Positions 35,701 to 42,905 of a DNA stretch of 64,000 nucleotides are shown here, piece by piece; positions within the stretch are counted from its first letter, which is position 1; the number at the start of each line of letters is the position of its first letter. A program made the position numbers and the translations under genes. The DNA is from Candidatus Magnetobacterium casense (GTDB lineage: Bacteria > Nitrospirota > Thermodesulfovibrionia > Thermodesulfovibrionales > Magnetobacteriaceae). The notes under the pieces are model-generated. The model worked only from the letters and a program-made list of their open reading frames with translations. It had not been told where the DNA came from and made no database searches. The DNA is taken from contig NZ_JMFO01000001.1 in NCBI RefSeq assembly GCF_000714715.1, positions 62,001 to 126,000 of the forward strand, read 5' to 3'.

Positions 35701-35899
35701 ACGGTACGCTCTCCTGCGGCCAGTAAGGTTGCGGTGGCACCTGCCACTTGGCCCATCTGTTGGCACACAGCCCCCAGTGCAGGAGACACTTGCGCGGGTA
35801 CTGCAAGGACAGCCGCAGTTCAATGTGGTCATCCAGCTCATGACTCTCAACTAGCAGCTTGATGGCCCTGTCAATGTTTATTTCGTGTGACGTCGTCAT
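32735..35899 (-). CDS. Alpha-glucan water dikinase (GWD-like)
   Basis: A 1054-residue homologue of plant GWD. The enzyme phosphorylates glucose units of starch or glycogen-like glucan, using both beta and gamma phosphates of ATP. A CBM45-like segment comes first (CLLHWGLCANRWAKWQVPP). The next signature is EEWHQKLHNNTTADDIAIC, then LKAVHSGTDL. The phosphohistidine is probably H646 in DVVSHLGVRARNG, exactly as in plant enzymes. The C-terminal ATP-grasp part has AEVVLGLGETLVGNFPG, FRSDTNAEDLMGYAGAGLYDS and QDIEGAYCKGTYYVVQSRAQ. Three in-frame palindromic elements interrupt it between conserved blocks. Glycogen synthase lies 19 kb away. A GC-rich hairpin follows the stop. Confidence 0.92.
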   Translation of the reverse strand: MTTSHEINIDRAIKLLVESHELDDHIELRLSLQYPRKCLLHWGLCANRWAKWQVPPQPYWPQESVPFQHTAIQSPFQPNHSGGKLTIRIARDMGFSVLSFVLFFPEENRWDNNHGKNYQVPFVSHTQTGSTLKDEGLLHIAERIINGEMGNHSWTLMHRFNLCHDLCDGLRGVGFSLLFVWLRYSFLRQLDWQRNYNTQPRELSHSVERLTLKLAEKFINESDLHEIITLMMTTLGAGGDGQRIRDEILQIMHRHRIKEVTGHFLEEWHQKLHNNTTADDIAICEAYIQFLHSNGNHDVFYSTLMAAGINRERLAGFERPIKTPPDFVPHLKDALLHDFGNYLNTLKAVHSGTDLYRATNAALYLFDHSAQHKLHSILHNRELSLFSVASAITEVCREIALRLNTERDRKRVRDLLFLSLALEEHLRMLIERNVNQHMGIEELTRLIGIVVENILFTNTTDELRACSRHLGRLSFQDNEGSARGEPQSCRSGAPPPLAQSPGSMWRYHCLAILERLKRLLGSFIDRYYRMFHDNAQFLGKAFNADSWTVNLFTEEVIRTRLIFALSLLLQYLETVLLKQGILPQWQVISRHNAVGTVEVVDTLHRVTHSTFNSSTIIITDKVVGDEEIPKGVTAIISANNIDVVSHLGVRARNGAVLFATCYNKDVIERLKSFKGHCLNLLVTAAGEVLFEDTATGVSDPRLNPDATSAQHSEARHQISLTPRNNAFETYALTSGQFSAATAGLKSNNLAALRDKLPNWIHTPASVVIPFGIFDHLMQLPVNADVKRLYDNQVNALATTDQCLTAALDAIKQTIMSLTPPDALFQALTDTMQQEGISPPDDWTEGWRCIKQVYASAWNERAYLSRRNMGIPHEALSMAVLIQGVIEAEYAFVIHTLNPLNNSRDELYAEVVLGLGETLVGNFPGRALSFTCNKADKTLSPIFYPSKGVGLYGARSVLERKRSGLIFRSDTNAEDLMGYAGAGLYDSILLPASREVVLDYADEPLLWDKQFQEGLMRAIAEIGISIEDITGSPQDIEGAYCKGTYYVVQSRAQML
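33012..33047. repeat. In-frame palindrome in the glucan dikinase gene (C-terminal)
   Basis: CGCTCCAGGACGCTCCTGG is read in the gene as GARSVLERKRSG. In plant GWD the flanking motifs (YPSKxxGL and IFRSDxNxED) are joined by only a few residues, so about nine residues look inserted. Confidence 0.75.
33789..33817. repeat. In-frame palindrome in the glucan dikinase gene (middle)
   Basis: The core is read as TGVSDPRLNPD just after the phosphohistidine domain. The GVSDPRLN octapeptide is identical to that in the TolC-family protein at 53789. Confidence 0.88.
34389..34466. repeat. Long in-frame palindromic element in the glucan dikinase gene
   Basis: About 78 bp nearly identical to the terminase element at 28713-28789 and read in the same frame (EGSARGEPQSCRSG, then PPPLAQSPG). 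Confidence 0.9.
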
Positions 35900-35982
35900 A
35901 TAACCTTTCTTTTGCGCATATCGGGTAAGCTAACTATTTTAGCGGTTAATAATTACCGTAGTCTCAAATTCCGTACCCTTAC

Positions 35983-37086
35983 TTATTTGTCTCTGAATTG
36001 ATTGGCGATTTTGATAAACGCCTCCTCCTGAGCCACAAATGCATCCACCACATCGGGGTCAAACTGAGTCCCCTTTCCCTGGACGATGATATTCTTTGCC
36101 TGTTCGTGTGTCATGGGGGTCTTGTACACACGCTTGCAGATCAGTGCATCATAGACGTCGGCAACGGCCATGATCCTTGCCAGGATGGGGATATCATCAC
36201 CGGAGAGGCCATCGGGATACCCCCCGCCATCCCATCTCTCATGGTGCGACAGGGCGATCTCCTTGGCAAAGCGCAAGAATTCCACCTCCGTACCCAACCT
36301 CTGCTCTGCGTCCTCTATGGCCTTCTTGCCCAGTACCGTGTGTGTCTTCATGACGGCAAACTCGTTGTCGTCGAGTTTTCCTGGTTTTAACAGGACGTTG
36401 TCGGGGATGCCCACCTTGCCGATGTCATGCAACGGGGCAGTCTTAAATAGCGACACGATGTTTTTGTCGGTCAGAAACCACCCAAAACGCGGGTTTGTAC
36501 GGAGGTGATTGGCCAGGGCGATGACATAGTGCTGCGTGCGGCGGATGTGGTTGCCGGTGTCGCTGTCGCGTGTTTCGGCAAGGGAGCCAAGGGCAAGCAC
36601 CGTGACATCCTGGATGGCCGTAATCTCTTCGGTGCGACGTCTGACCTCCTGTTCAAGGAACTCGTTCTTTTGCCTCAGAAAATCGCGCATGGCCTTCAAT
36701 TGCAGGTGATTGCCCACGCGCGCCATCACAATGGGCGGGCTGATTGGCTTGGTGATATAGTCAACGGCCCCCAGGGAAAGCCCCAGACGCTCATCCTCGA
36801 CTTCGGCCTTGGCCGTGAGGAAGATCACCGGTATGTCACCCGTAGCCGGACTGGTCTTCAACCTCCGCAGCACCTCATAGCCGTCCATCTCCGGCATCAT
36901 TATATCAAGCAGGATCAGGTCAGGGGGAGAATCGGAGTTGGCTATCTTTAATGCCCGCTCACCTGAGTTGGCCACCTTGACCTTGTACTTGTCCTTTAAA
37001 AGACCGCTCATCAGCGTGAGGTTATCCGGTGTGTCATCAACCACCAACACTACGTCCCTCTTTATCTGTTGCGTCTGTTCGTTCAT
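35983..37086 (-). CDS. Response regulator with HD-GYP c-di-GMP phosphodiesterase domain
   Basis: A 367-residue RpfG-like protein. The receiver domain (residues 10-130) has phosphoacceptor D61 in LLDIMMPEMDGYE, preceded by the acidic pair VVDDTPDN, and the conserved Lys in ITKPIS. A coiled linker follows. The HD-GYP domain (about 155-355) has H210-D211 in PLHDIGKVGIPD and HHERWDGGGYPDGLSG (261 onward), so the catalytic residues for c-di-GMP hydrolysis are intact. No sensor kinase is adjacent. It opposes the GGDEF enzyme of the Sia operon. It stands alone, with the glucan dikinase gene 83 bases downstream. Confidence 0.95.
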   Translation of the reverse strand: MNEQTQQIKRDVVLVVDDTPDNLTLMSGLLKDKYKVKVANSGERALKIANSDSPPDLILLDIMMPEMDGYEVLRRLKTSPATGDIPVIFLTAKAEVEDERLGLSLGAVDYITKPISPPIVMARVGNHLQLKAMRDFLRQKNEFLEQEVRRRTEEITAIQDVTVLALGSLAETRDSDTGNHIRRTQHYVIALANHLRTNPRFGWFLTDKNIVSLFKTAPLHDIGKVGIPDNVLLKPGKLDDNEFAVMKTHTVLGKKAIEDAEQRLGTEVEFLRFAKEIALSHHERWDGGGYPDGLSGDDIPILARIMAVADVYDALICKRVYKTPMTHEQAKNIIVQGKGTQFDPDVVDAFVAQEEAFIKIANQFRDK

Positions 37087-37431
37087 TGCACCCTCCTGAG
37101 TATTTACCCGTGCTGTCAGTTAGCTCCTTTCAGATATAAATTCATGGTTTAATTTTACCAGAAACTCGCCTCTTTTTGGAAGTGTCATTTAACGCTGGAA
37201 CTATCAGGGGGACGTGTTACCTCACGTAAAAAATCTATACACGAAACCAGGTATTTTTATAACGACAAGAATTATGGTATAATTGAGCCTCTTGCAAAAC
37301 TCCTAAATTTTAATGATATTTTAGCCCTCCCTATGATAAAATAAATCTCGTAAAAACATCTTAAATCATAAGGAGAACCCCAAGAACGGTGAAACTTTGT
37401 TTTTAAAAATATGTTATAATATGCTAAACAG
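37087..37431. promoter_or_regulatory. 345 bp intergenic region with extended -10 promoter
   Basis: It is AT-rich and no gene is visible. TGTTATAAT (TATAAT at 37415-37420) is an extended -10 element only 11 bases before the DUF4160 start codon, so that mRNA should be nearly leaderless. Left of it lies the promoter area of the HD-GYP gene. Confidence 0.55.
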
Positions 37432-37692
37432 ATGCCAGAGGTGAGCAGATTTTCAGGAATCGTTATTATGATTTATTATAAGGACCATAATCCGGCACAT
37501 TTTCATGCCAAGTATGGAGAACAGACTGGTGTTTTTACCATTGATGATCTAAGACTTATTGAGGGGTATCTCCCTGAAAGAATTGCATCCTTGACTATTG
37601 AATGGGCATTTGAGCATAGAAAAGAGCTTATGGAAAATTGGGAACTCGCAATGGCTAAAAAACCATTACGTTGCATATCACGTAAGGGATAG
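37432..37692 (+). CDS. DUF4160 protein, putative toxin-antitoxin component
   Basis: An 86-residue protein with the DUF4160 signature YYKDHNPAHFHAKYGE and a C-terminal helix ending KKPLRCISRKG. DUF4160 genes are typically followed by a DUF2442 gene, as here (11 bases away). The pair is treated in the literature on toxin-antitoxin prediction as a likely system, but the mechanism is unproven. There is no ribosome site; a TATAAT box ends 11 bases before the ATG, suggesting leaderless translation. Confidence 0.88.
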   Translation: MPEVSRFSGIVIMIYYKDHNPAHFHAKYGEQTGVFTIDDLRLIEGYLPERIASLTIEWAFEHRKELMENWELAMAKKPLRCISRKG

Positions 37693-37702
37693 GAGGTTTG
37701 TT

Positions 37703-37966
37703 ATGAAATTTGTGAGAAAGGTATCGTATATATCGGATTATAAACTTATGATTACCTTTGACTATGACATTGTAAGATACGTTGATTTAGAGGAGCATCT
37801 GGACGGTGAGATATTTGAACCATTAAGGGATATAAGCTATTTTAAGACTGTTTGCGTTAACCGTGATATAGATACTATATGCTGGGATAATGGAGCAGAC
37901 ATGTCACCGGACTTTTTGTATGAGATAGGGGTAGAGAAGGAAGACGAGGTACTATCGGTCAGGTAA
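37703..37966 (+). CDS. DUF2442 protein, partner of DUF4160
   Basis: An 87-residue protein. ATG 37703 was chosen because AGGAGG stands seven bases before it; a longer frame starting at 37598 overlaps the upstream gene. It matches DUF2442: YKLMITFDYDIVRYVDLEEHLDGEIFEPLRD, then VCVNRDIDTICWDNGADMSPDFLYE. It is the second gene of the pair and the usual inferred antitoxin or regulator, often DNA-binding. Confidence is high for family, low for role. Confidence 0.9.
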   Translation: MKFVRKVSYISDYKLMITFDYDIVRYVDLEEHLDGEIFEPLRDISYFKTVCVNRDIDTICWDNGADMSPDFLYEIGVEKEDEVLSVR

Positions 37967-38068
37967 TGAGCCGGGAGATAAATCTCATGTTACATCCGTT
38001 GATATTGTTCAGCTAATAACTGGTTAGGCCGTGACCGAATCTATTCACACCGTAAGGAGGTTTTCACA

Positions 38069-38815
38069 ATGGACATTCCACGAATATTCAACATCACTGA
38101 AAGTGCTCACCGCATCCACAACCCGATCACACCCGAAAAGCTCGCCACTCTCGGCGTGGCACTGCGTCTGGAATCGGGGTCCCGAGTGCTCGACCTCGGC
38201 AGCGGTTCGGGGGAGATGCTGTGCACCTGGGCACGCGATCACGGTGTCATCGGCACCGGCATCGATATGAGCCAGTTGTTCACCGAGCAAGCGAAACTAC
38301 GTGCTGAAGAACTCGGCGTCGCCGATCAAGTCAAGTTCATCCATGGCGATGCTGCCGGCTACGTCTCTGACGAGAAGGTCGATATGGCAGCCTGTGTCGG
38401 GGCCACTTGGATCGCCGGGGGAGTCGTCGGCACTATCGAGCTTCTGGCGCGGAGCCTGCGCACCGGAGGGATCATCCTCATCGGCGAGCCCTACTGGCGG
38501 AAGTTTCCGCCGACAGAAGATGTTGCCAATGGGTGTCTTGCCAACTCAATCTCCGACTTTCTCATGCTTCCTGAACTTCTCGCCTCTTTCGGCCACCTTG
38601 GCTATGACGTCGTTGAAATGGTTCTGGCTGACCAAGACGGCTGGGACAGATACGAGGCGGCCAAATGGCTCACCATGCGCCGATGGCTTGAAGCCAATCC
38701 CAACGACAAGTTAGCGAAAGATGTTCGAGCCAAACTGACCTCGGAACCCGAGCGCTACGCCGCTTACACGCGTGAATATTTGGGCTGGGGGGTATTTGCG
38801 CTGATGCCGCGTTGA
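38069..38815 (+). CDS. Class I SAM-dependent methyltransferase
   Basis: A 248-residue small-molecule methyltransferase. Motif I is VLDLGSGSGEML, preceded by LRLESGSR; motif II is GTGIDMSQLF; motif III area is IHGDAAGYVSDEKVDMAACVGATWI, then LLARSLRTGGIILIGEPYW. AGGAGG lies before the ATG at 38069. The N-terminal ESAHRIHNPITPEKL is shared with a conserved family of unknown substrate. Its GC-rich codon use at the third position is higher than in the neighbouring DUF4160/DUF2442 pair, possibly a sign of separate acquisition. Confidence 0.88.
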   Translation: MDIPRIFNITESAHRIHNPITPEKLATLGVALRLESGSRVLDLGSGSGEMLCTWARDHGVIGTGIDMSQLFTEQAKLRAEELGVADQVKFIHGDAAGYVSDEKVDMAACVGATWIAGGVVGTIELLARSLRTGGIILIGEPYWRKFPPTEDVANGCLANSISDFLMLPELLASFGHLGYDVVEMVLADQDGWDRYEAAKWLTMRRWLEANPNDKLAKDVRAKLTSEPERYAAYTREYLGWGVFALMPR

Positions 38816-38866
38816 TGCGTTGGCGCATCCGGCGGGATCGTTAGTTGAGCCTCGGCAACTCACTTG

Positions 38867-39724
38867 TCATTTGCATGACAGGGCGATGCGCAGGTTTTTG
38901 AGATTGTCCTGCATGATGGCGATGTAGTCCTTGCCGTCTTGGGCGTCGTCCGTGGTTAGGCCCTCGCAGGGGTTAAGCGGCAGGGTCACCGCTCCCGTTT
39001 CGGAGGCTATCGACTGCGCTATCTTGGGGCTGACCAGGGACTCAAAAAAGATGTGCCTGATCCCCTTGGTCTTGACGATCCGTGCGATCCGGGCAAGTTT
39101 GCGTGCCGAGGGTTCCTCGATCGGGGATAGTCCTGCCAGCGTCAGGGTTGTAAGGTCATAGCGCCTGGCCAGGTAGCTGAAGGCGTTGTGGGTGACGACT
39201 ATTTCGCGGTGTTGGCAGGTCTTGAGGCCCTCTCTGAAGGCGGAGTCCAGGGCAGTCAGCTTTTTTATGTATTCCTCAGCGTTTTTCTTATACGTAGATT
39301 CATTTTTCGGATCGATCCTGCCGAGGGTATCGCTGATGAGTCGCACCTCTTCGATGGCCAGGACGGGGTCAATCCAGAAGTGCGGGTCGTCGTGTTTTAC
39401 CAGTTGGCAGGCCATGCACAGGGTGACCACGCCTTTTGCACTGAGGTCGTTTTGTAGCTTTTCTGCCCAAGGGTCAATACCCCCGCCGTTGAAGATGAAC
39501 AGTTGGGACGCAAATGCACGTTTGATATCCAGGGGCTTTGGTTCAAACTCATGCGGTTCAACGCCCGTTGGAGTGACGTTTGTCACATGCACGAGGTTGC
39601 CACCCACCTGCCCCGCAAAATGCGCAAGCGGATAGAAACTAGCCGTGACCTGCACCTGTGCCATTGCAAGTGCGTGGCTCAGGAGTAATACAACAGTCAA
39701 CAAAACGGTTCTCGTTATAAGCAT
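38867..39724 (-). CDS. znuA: Zinc/manganese ABC transporter substrate-binding protein (ZnuA-like)
   Basis: A 285-residue periplasmic binding protein with a signal peptide (about 1-22, LLTVVLLLSHALAMAQ). Metal ligands fit the cluster A-I family: H58 in TPTGVEPHEFEP, H115 in DPHFWIDP, a His in IVVTHNAFSYL and an acidic residue near the C-terminus. The His-rich loop of true ZnuA is nearly absent, so zinc specificity is not certain. No permease or ATPase gene is adjacent, so the transporter is either scattered or incomplete. Confidence 0.9.
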   Translation of the reverse strand: MLITRTVLLTVVLLLSHALAMAQVQVTASFYPLAHFAGQVGGNLVHVTNVTPTGVEPHEFEPKPLDIKRAFASQLFIFNGGGIDPWAEKLQNDLSAKGVVTLCMACQLVKHDDPHFWIDPVLAIEEVRLISDTLGRIDPKNESTYKKNAEEYIKKLTALDSAFREGLKTCQHREIVVTHNAFSYLARRYDLTTLTLAGLSPIEEPSARKLARIARIVKTKGIRHIFFESLVSPKIAQSIASETGAVTLPLNPCEGLTTDDAQDGKDYIAIMQDNLKNLRIALSCK

Positions 39725-39794
39725 ACTGCATTGATTATAATTAATTCAATCCGCATCTGTCAAGGACGGTTAAAACTTGTCTTTATAGCAGATT

Positions 39795-40151
39795 TCAGTC
39801 GGGATAGCTACTGTAATCGATCTGCATCCCGCAGTCAATACATTGCGTGAAGTCCTCTCCTTCGCATTTAACGTAGATGATAAGCCCGCAGCTACCGCAT
39901 ACGACACGCAGACCGTCTTGGTCCCTTATGACTGCCGACGTTACGTTATTGCCTCTTATTGCAATGACGGAGATTGGATATCTGCGTATATCGAGTGTTT
40001 GTCCGCAGTGGGTACATTGGTTGTGATGACTCTCTATGGATATAACGTTATTGGTCAAACAGTTTGAGCATAGCGTGTGGTAGTTATCATCCAGGCCGTA
40101 TCTCAGGCAGTATTTGTCTATATCCAGCTCCAGGTTATCTCTGTACAACAT
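39795..40151 (-). CDS. Double zinc-ribbon-like small protein
   Basis: A 118-residue protein with four CXXC pairs: LCSNCL, CTHCGQ, VCGSCG and CIDCGM. This is the pattern of two zinc ribbons. No enzyme motif is visible. It lies in the same direction as the TerD genes, downstream of them, but a repeat-rich hairpin separates it. The role is unknown; nucleic acid or protein binding is plausible. Confidence 0.65.
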   Translation of the reverse strand: MLYRDNLELDIDKYCLRYGLDDNYHTLCSNCLTNNVISIESHHNQCTHCGQTLDIRRYPISVIAIRGNNVTSAVIRDQDGLRVVCGSCGLIIYVKCEGEDFTQCIDCGMQIDYSSYPD

Positions 40152-40189
40152 TACGGGCCTCTTTTTCTTTCATAAACCGTTCTTTTTTT

Positions 40190-40260
40190 TGAAAGGGGGA
40201 TGGCTCACCCCCTGGCCCACCCCCGTTGCAGCTAAAGAAGCGGAGCCACCACCCTCATTT
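40190..40260 (-). terminator. GC-rich repeat after the TerD gene
   Basis: On the minus strand it reads TGGCTCCGCTTCTTT, then a stem GGGGGTGAGCCATCCCCC, then TTTC. It is related to the repeats at 24633 and 32632 and could end the stress cluster transcript. Confidence 0.5.
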
Positions 40261-40264
40261 CTCT

Positions 40265-40843
40265 TTAACCTACGTTGACACCGTAGCTGCCTGCCATTGC
40301 GGCGTGTCCGCCGGAGAATCCCTCCCCTATGGCCTTGAACTTCCACTCGTCGTTGTGTTTGTAGAGTTCACCAAAGAGCATGGCCGTCTCCGTGCTGTAG
40401 TCCTCGGACAGGTCATAGCGGGCAACCTCCTTGTTGTCGTCCTGGTTTACGATACGAATAAATGCGGCACGTACCATGCCAAAATTCTGTTTGCGTTTAT
40501 CGGCGTCGTAGATCGTCACGCCAAAGACCAGCTTGGAGACATCGGCAGGTATCTTGTCCAGGTCTACTTTTACCATCTCATCATCGCCCTCGCCGGCACC
40601 GGTGAGGTTGTCACCCATATGTTCAACTGATCCCTCGGCCGACTTCAGGTTGTTAAAGAAGATAAAATCGGCGTCACTGCGCACCTTACCGTTGGCGCCA
40701 AGTAAATAAACACTGGCATCCAGGTCAAAGGCAGACCCGTCAGTTATACGGGCATCCCACCCAAGCCCTACAAACATCTTCTTCAGCCCCGGAGCACTCT
40801 TGGTTAATGATACATTACCACCTTTTGTCAGACTAATAGCCAT
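40265..40843 (-). CDS. terD: TerD-family calcium-binding stress protein (1)
   Basis: About 192 residues from the ATG at 40843, which has AAGGAGG seven bases before it. The TerD domain is complete. The calcium-coordinating motifs are [10 protein letters not shown], with DADFIFFNN, and [12 protein letters not shown]. The second half holds [14 protein letters not shown] and [16 protein letters not shown]. TerD proteins are linked to tellurite, phage and general stress resistance; the mechanism is unsettled. It is the last gene of a three-gene cluster with a paralogue and an AIM24-family protein. Confidence 0.93.
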   Translation of the reverse strand: MAISLTKGGNVSLTKSAPGLKKMFVGLGWDARITDGSAFDLDASVYLLGANGKVRSDADFIFFNNLKSAEGSVEHMGDNLTGAGEGDDEMVKVDLDKIPADVSKLVFGVTIYDADKRKQNFGMVRAAFIRIVNQDDNKEVARYDLSEDYSTETAMLFGELYKHNDEWKFKAIGEGFSGGHAAMAGSYGVNVG

Positions 40844-40903
40844 TGTCAAACCTCCTTAGTTTTTTTATTTGAAGTATAAACATTATTCCAAAGCCCTGCC
40901 GGC

Positions 40904-41485
40904 TCAAAGGGCCTGACGCATAACCGGCATCAAGTCCTTGAACGTGCGTCCGCTTGCGTTTTCGCCAATGGCTTGCATCTTCCACTCGCCGCCGTGACGA
41001 TAGACCTTCGCCATGACCTGTGCCGTGTGAGACCCCTGCGAGCTGAGATTGAACCGTGCCACCTCCTTGCCGTTCTGCTGGTCTATGAGACGGCAGAAGG
41101 CGTTTTCCACATCCTTAAAGCTCTGTCCGGTAAAGCTGTTGACTACAAACATCAACGTCTTGACGTTGGCAGGGACGGCGGTGAGATCAACGATTATCTG
41201 TTCGTCGTCGCCCTCACCGGCACCCGTGCGATTGTCGCCCGTGTGTGTGATGCTGCCATCCTTGCTCTTAAGCTGCTTGAACCACACCACATCGACCTGT
41301 TCACCGGCCTCGTCAAAGAGCACGCAGGAGGCATCCAGGTCGATGGTCTGACTCTTTTGACCAAACCCCAGAAATCCACCCGACTTTTTGACGTCCCAGC
41401 CAAGCCCCATTATCACCTTTGTGAGCCTGCCGCCCGCCTCCTTCTCTAACGATATCTTCTGTCCCTTGGAAAGATTGACAGCCAT
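40904..41485 (-). CDS. terD: TerD-family calcium-binding stress protein (2)
   Basis: About 193 residues from ATG 41485, with AGGAGG seven bases upstream; longer frames lack a ribosome site. It is a paralogue of the downstream TerD protein. It has [28 protein letters not shown] and MFVVNSFTGQSFKDVENAF, and a GWDVKKSGGFLGFGQKSQ insertion rich in Gly that the other copy lacks. The pair may form a membrane-associated stress complex, as proposed for Ter proteins generally; that is inference. Confidence 0.93.
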   Translation of the reverse strand: MAVNLSKGQKISLEKEAGGRLTKVIMGLGWDVKKSGGFLGFGQKSQTIDLDASCVLFDEAGEQVDVVWFKQLKSKDGSITHTGDNRTGAGEGDDEQIIVDLTAVPANVKTLMFVVNSFTGQSFKDVENAFCRLIDQQNGKEVARFNLSSQGSHTAQVMAKVYRHGGEWKMQAIGENASGRTFKDLMPVMRQAL

Positions 41486-41511
41486 AGTTACATCCTCCTT
41501 ATAGTAAGTAT

Positions 41512-42261
41512 TTACAGTAAGTCTCTGGAGATATTGATATTGGAGCCACTGCCTCTGCTGCTGCCAGCGGTGGGCAGACTTGAGGCAATCCAGCCCAGGA
41601 ATCCGCTGCGGTTGCGTGAGCACACGTAGACCTTTCCATTGCCGCTGAAGCGATTGACGACGCCCTCACCGGTGGTCACACTGCCCACAAGGTTGCTCAG
41701 GAATCCGCCCTTGGACGTAGAGAGCGATATGTTGTAGTTGAGATTCCTGTCCCAGGCAACGACGTGAAAGTTGTCCACGATGACGTCCGAACCGGCCTTG
41801 ACGTCCAGCCCAAACATCGTTCCAAACCCTGACACTGCCAACTTGCCCTGACCCGAGGTCTCCATGATAAAGAACCCACCCGTTCCACCAAATAACGCCT
41901 GGCCGATCCCCTGAGACTTAACGCTGATCTGTACGGTGTCTGAGGCCGCCACAAAGGCTCCGTCATTTAAGCGGTACTGGTTTACGCCAACATCGAGGAT
42001 TTCAATATCCCCCGGCAGGGTGGGCGATAACAGTGCCTGTCCCTCTCCGTGGGTAGCCTCCAGAGACTGCTGAAAAAAGGACTCCCCCGACGTAAATTTC
42101 CGCGCCAGAGAGCTGAAAAAACCTCCGGCCATCTTGCCCTTAAGCTCCAGCACCGCATCCATTGTGACCATTGCGTTGGACTCGGCATAGATGCGTTCTC
42201 CCTTCTTGAGCGTTATCAGCAGAAAGGGGTCTACATTTCCCACTACTTGAAATTCAGGCAT
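41512..42261 (-). CDS. AIM24/TIGR00266 family protein
   Basis: A 249-residue beta-rich protein of the TIGR00266/AIM24 family. Typical features are ERIYAESNAMVTMDAVLELKGKM near the N-terminus and the Gly-rich GFFIMETSGQGKLAVSGFG and NLVGSVTTGEGVVNRFSGNGKVYV. The C-terminus ends in a Ser/Gly-rich tail. The family is often found with TerD genes, as here, 26 bases upstream of the second terD. The function is unknown; membrane or lipid association is suspected from mitochondrial AIM24. Confidence 0.88.
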   Translation of the reverse strand: MPEFQVVGNVDPFLLITLKKGERIYAESNAMVTMDAVLELKGKMAGGFFSSLARKFTSGESFFQQSLEATHGEGQALLSPTLPGDIEILDVGVNQYRLNDGAFVAASDTVQISVKSQGIGQALFGGTGGFFIMETSGQGKLAVSGFGTMFGLDVKAGSDVIVDNFHVVAWDRNLNYNISLSTSKGGFLSNLVGSVTTGEGVVNRFSGNGKVYVCSRNRSGFLGWIASSLPTAGSSRGSGSNINISRDLL

Positions 42262-42343
42262 AGATACACTCCTTCTTTATTATTTTTAATGCCCCTGAGA
42301 TAGCAGGCTTTGGTCTTTTGCAAGTGCAGGATAACTACCCTCA

Positions 42344-42661
42344 TCAGGAGGCCCTTAGCTCTTGGGCTGTCAGAGACGGGGCATCCAGCCAGAGCCGCTC
42401 CAGTTGATAGTAGTCCCTCATCTGCGGTGTAAAGACGTGTATGATCACATCGTTGTAGTCCATCAATACCCACTGTGCGTGTCTGAGGCCCTCGATGCTT
42501 AAGGGTTTAACGCCGGAGTCTCTCAGGCGTCTCTCCACGTTGTCTGCTATAGCCTTTATCTGTGGCGGATTTGTACCGGTGCATATCACGAAGTAGTCGG
42601 TGATGGCCGTCAGCGATTGCAGCCTGAGTATTGAAATGTCTTCGGCCTTCTTGTCCTCCAA
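42344..42661 (-). CDS. rsfS: Ribosomal silencing factor RsfS
   Basis: A 105-residue RsfS-type protein (Iojap family). It binds ribosomal protein L14 and blocks subunit joining in starvation. DKKAEDISILRLQ, ITDYFVICTGTN and HAQWVLMDYNDVIIHVF are diagnostic. The first canonical start is TTG 42661, which leaves the protein about 12 residues short at the N-terminus. The frame is open upstream to a TAA at 42707-42709. The extra codons (IADKLKTIVNALEDKKAED) match the family. An ATT at 42703 with GAGG-like sequence upstream could be a non-canonical start. The usual upstream partner nadD is missing; a truncated ORF and an IS lie there. Confidence 0.92.
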   Translation of the reverse strand: MEDKKAEDISILRLQSLTAITDYFVICTGTNPPQIKAIADNVERRLRDSGVKPLSIEGLRHAQWVLMDYNDVIIHVFTPQMRDYYQLERLWLDAPSLTAQELRAS

Positions 42662-42706
42662 GGCGTTGACGATGGTCTTTAGTTTGTCTGCTATTGTTAT
42701 AATATC

Positions 42707-42874
42707 TTACCTCAGCATAAGTTTTTTCGCTCTGGCATACGACCAAGATTGACCTACGTCATCCGGCCTGTAGAAAATACCTGTTCTATTATATAATGAC
42801 TGCATGGTTTTATGCAACAGGGAGGGGTAGCGCTCCACGGTGAATTTATTCTGGTTGAGAGAGCAAGGCGACAT
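42707..42874 (-). pseudogene. Short ORF remnant between IS and rsfS
   Basis: A 55-codon frame beginning ATG 42874, reading MSPCSLNQNKFTVERYPSLL and continuing to SYARAKKLMLR. It is in the same frame as rsfS, separated from it by a single TAA. Its composition looks coding. It abuts the IS end at 42906, so it may be the 3' remnant of a gene cut by that IS. No family was recognised. Confidence 0.4.
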
Positions 42875-42905
42875 CAGCTTCTAAAAATACTTCTGGACTT
42901 TTTTC

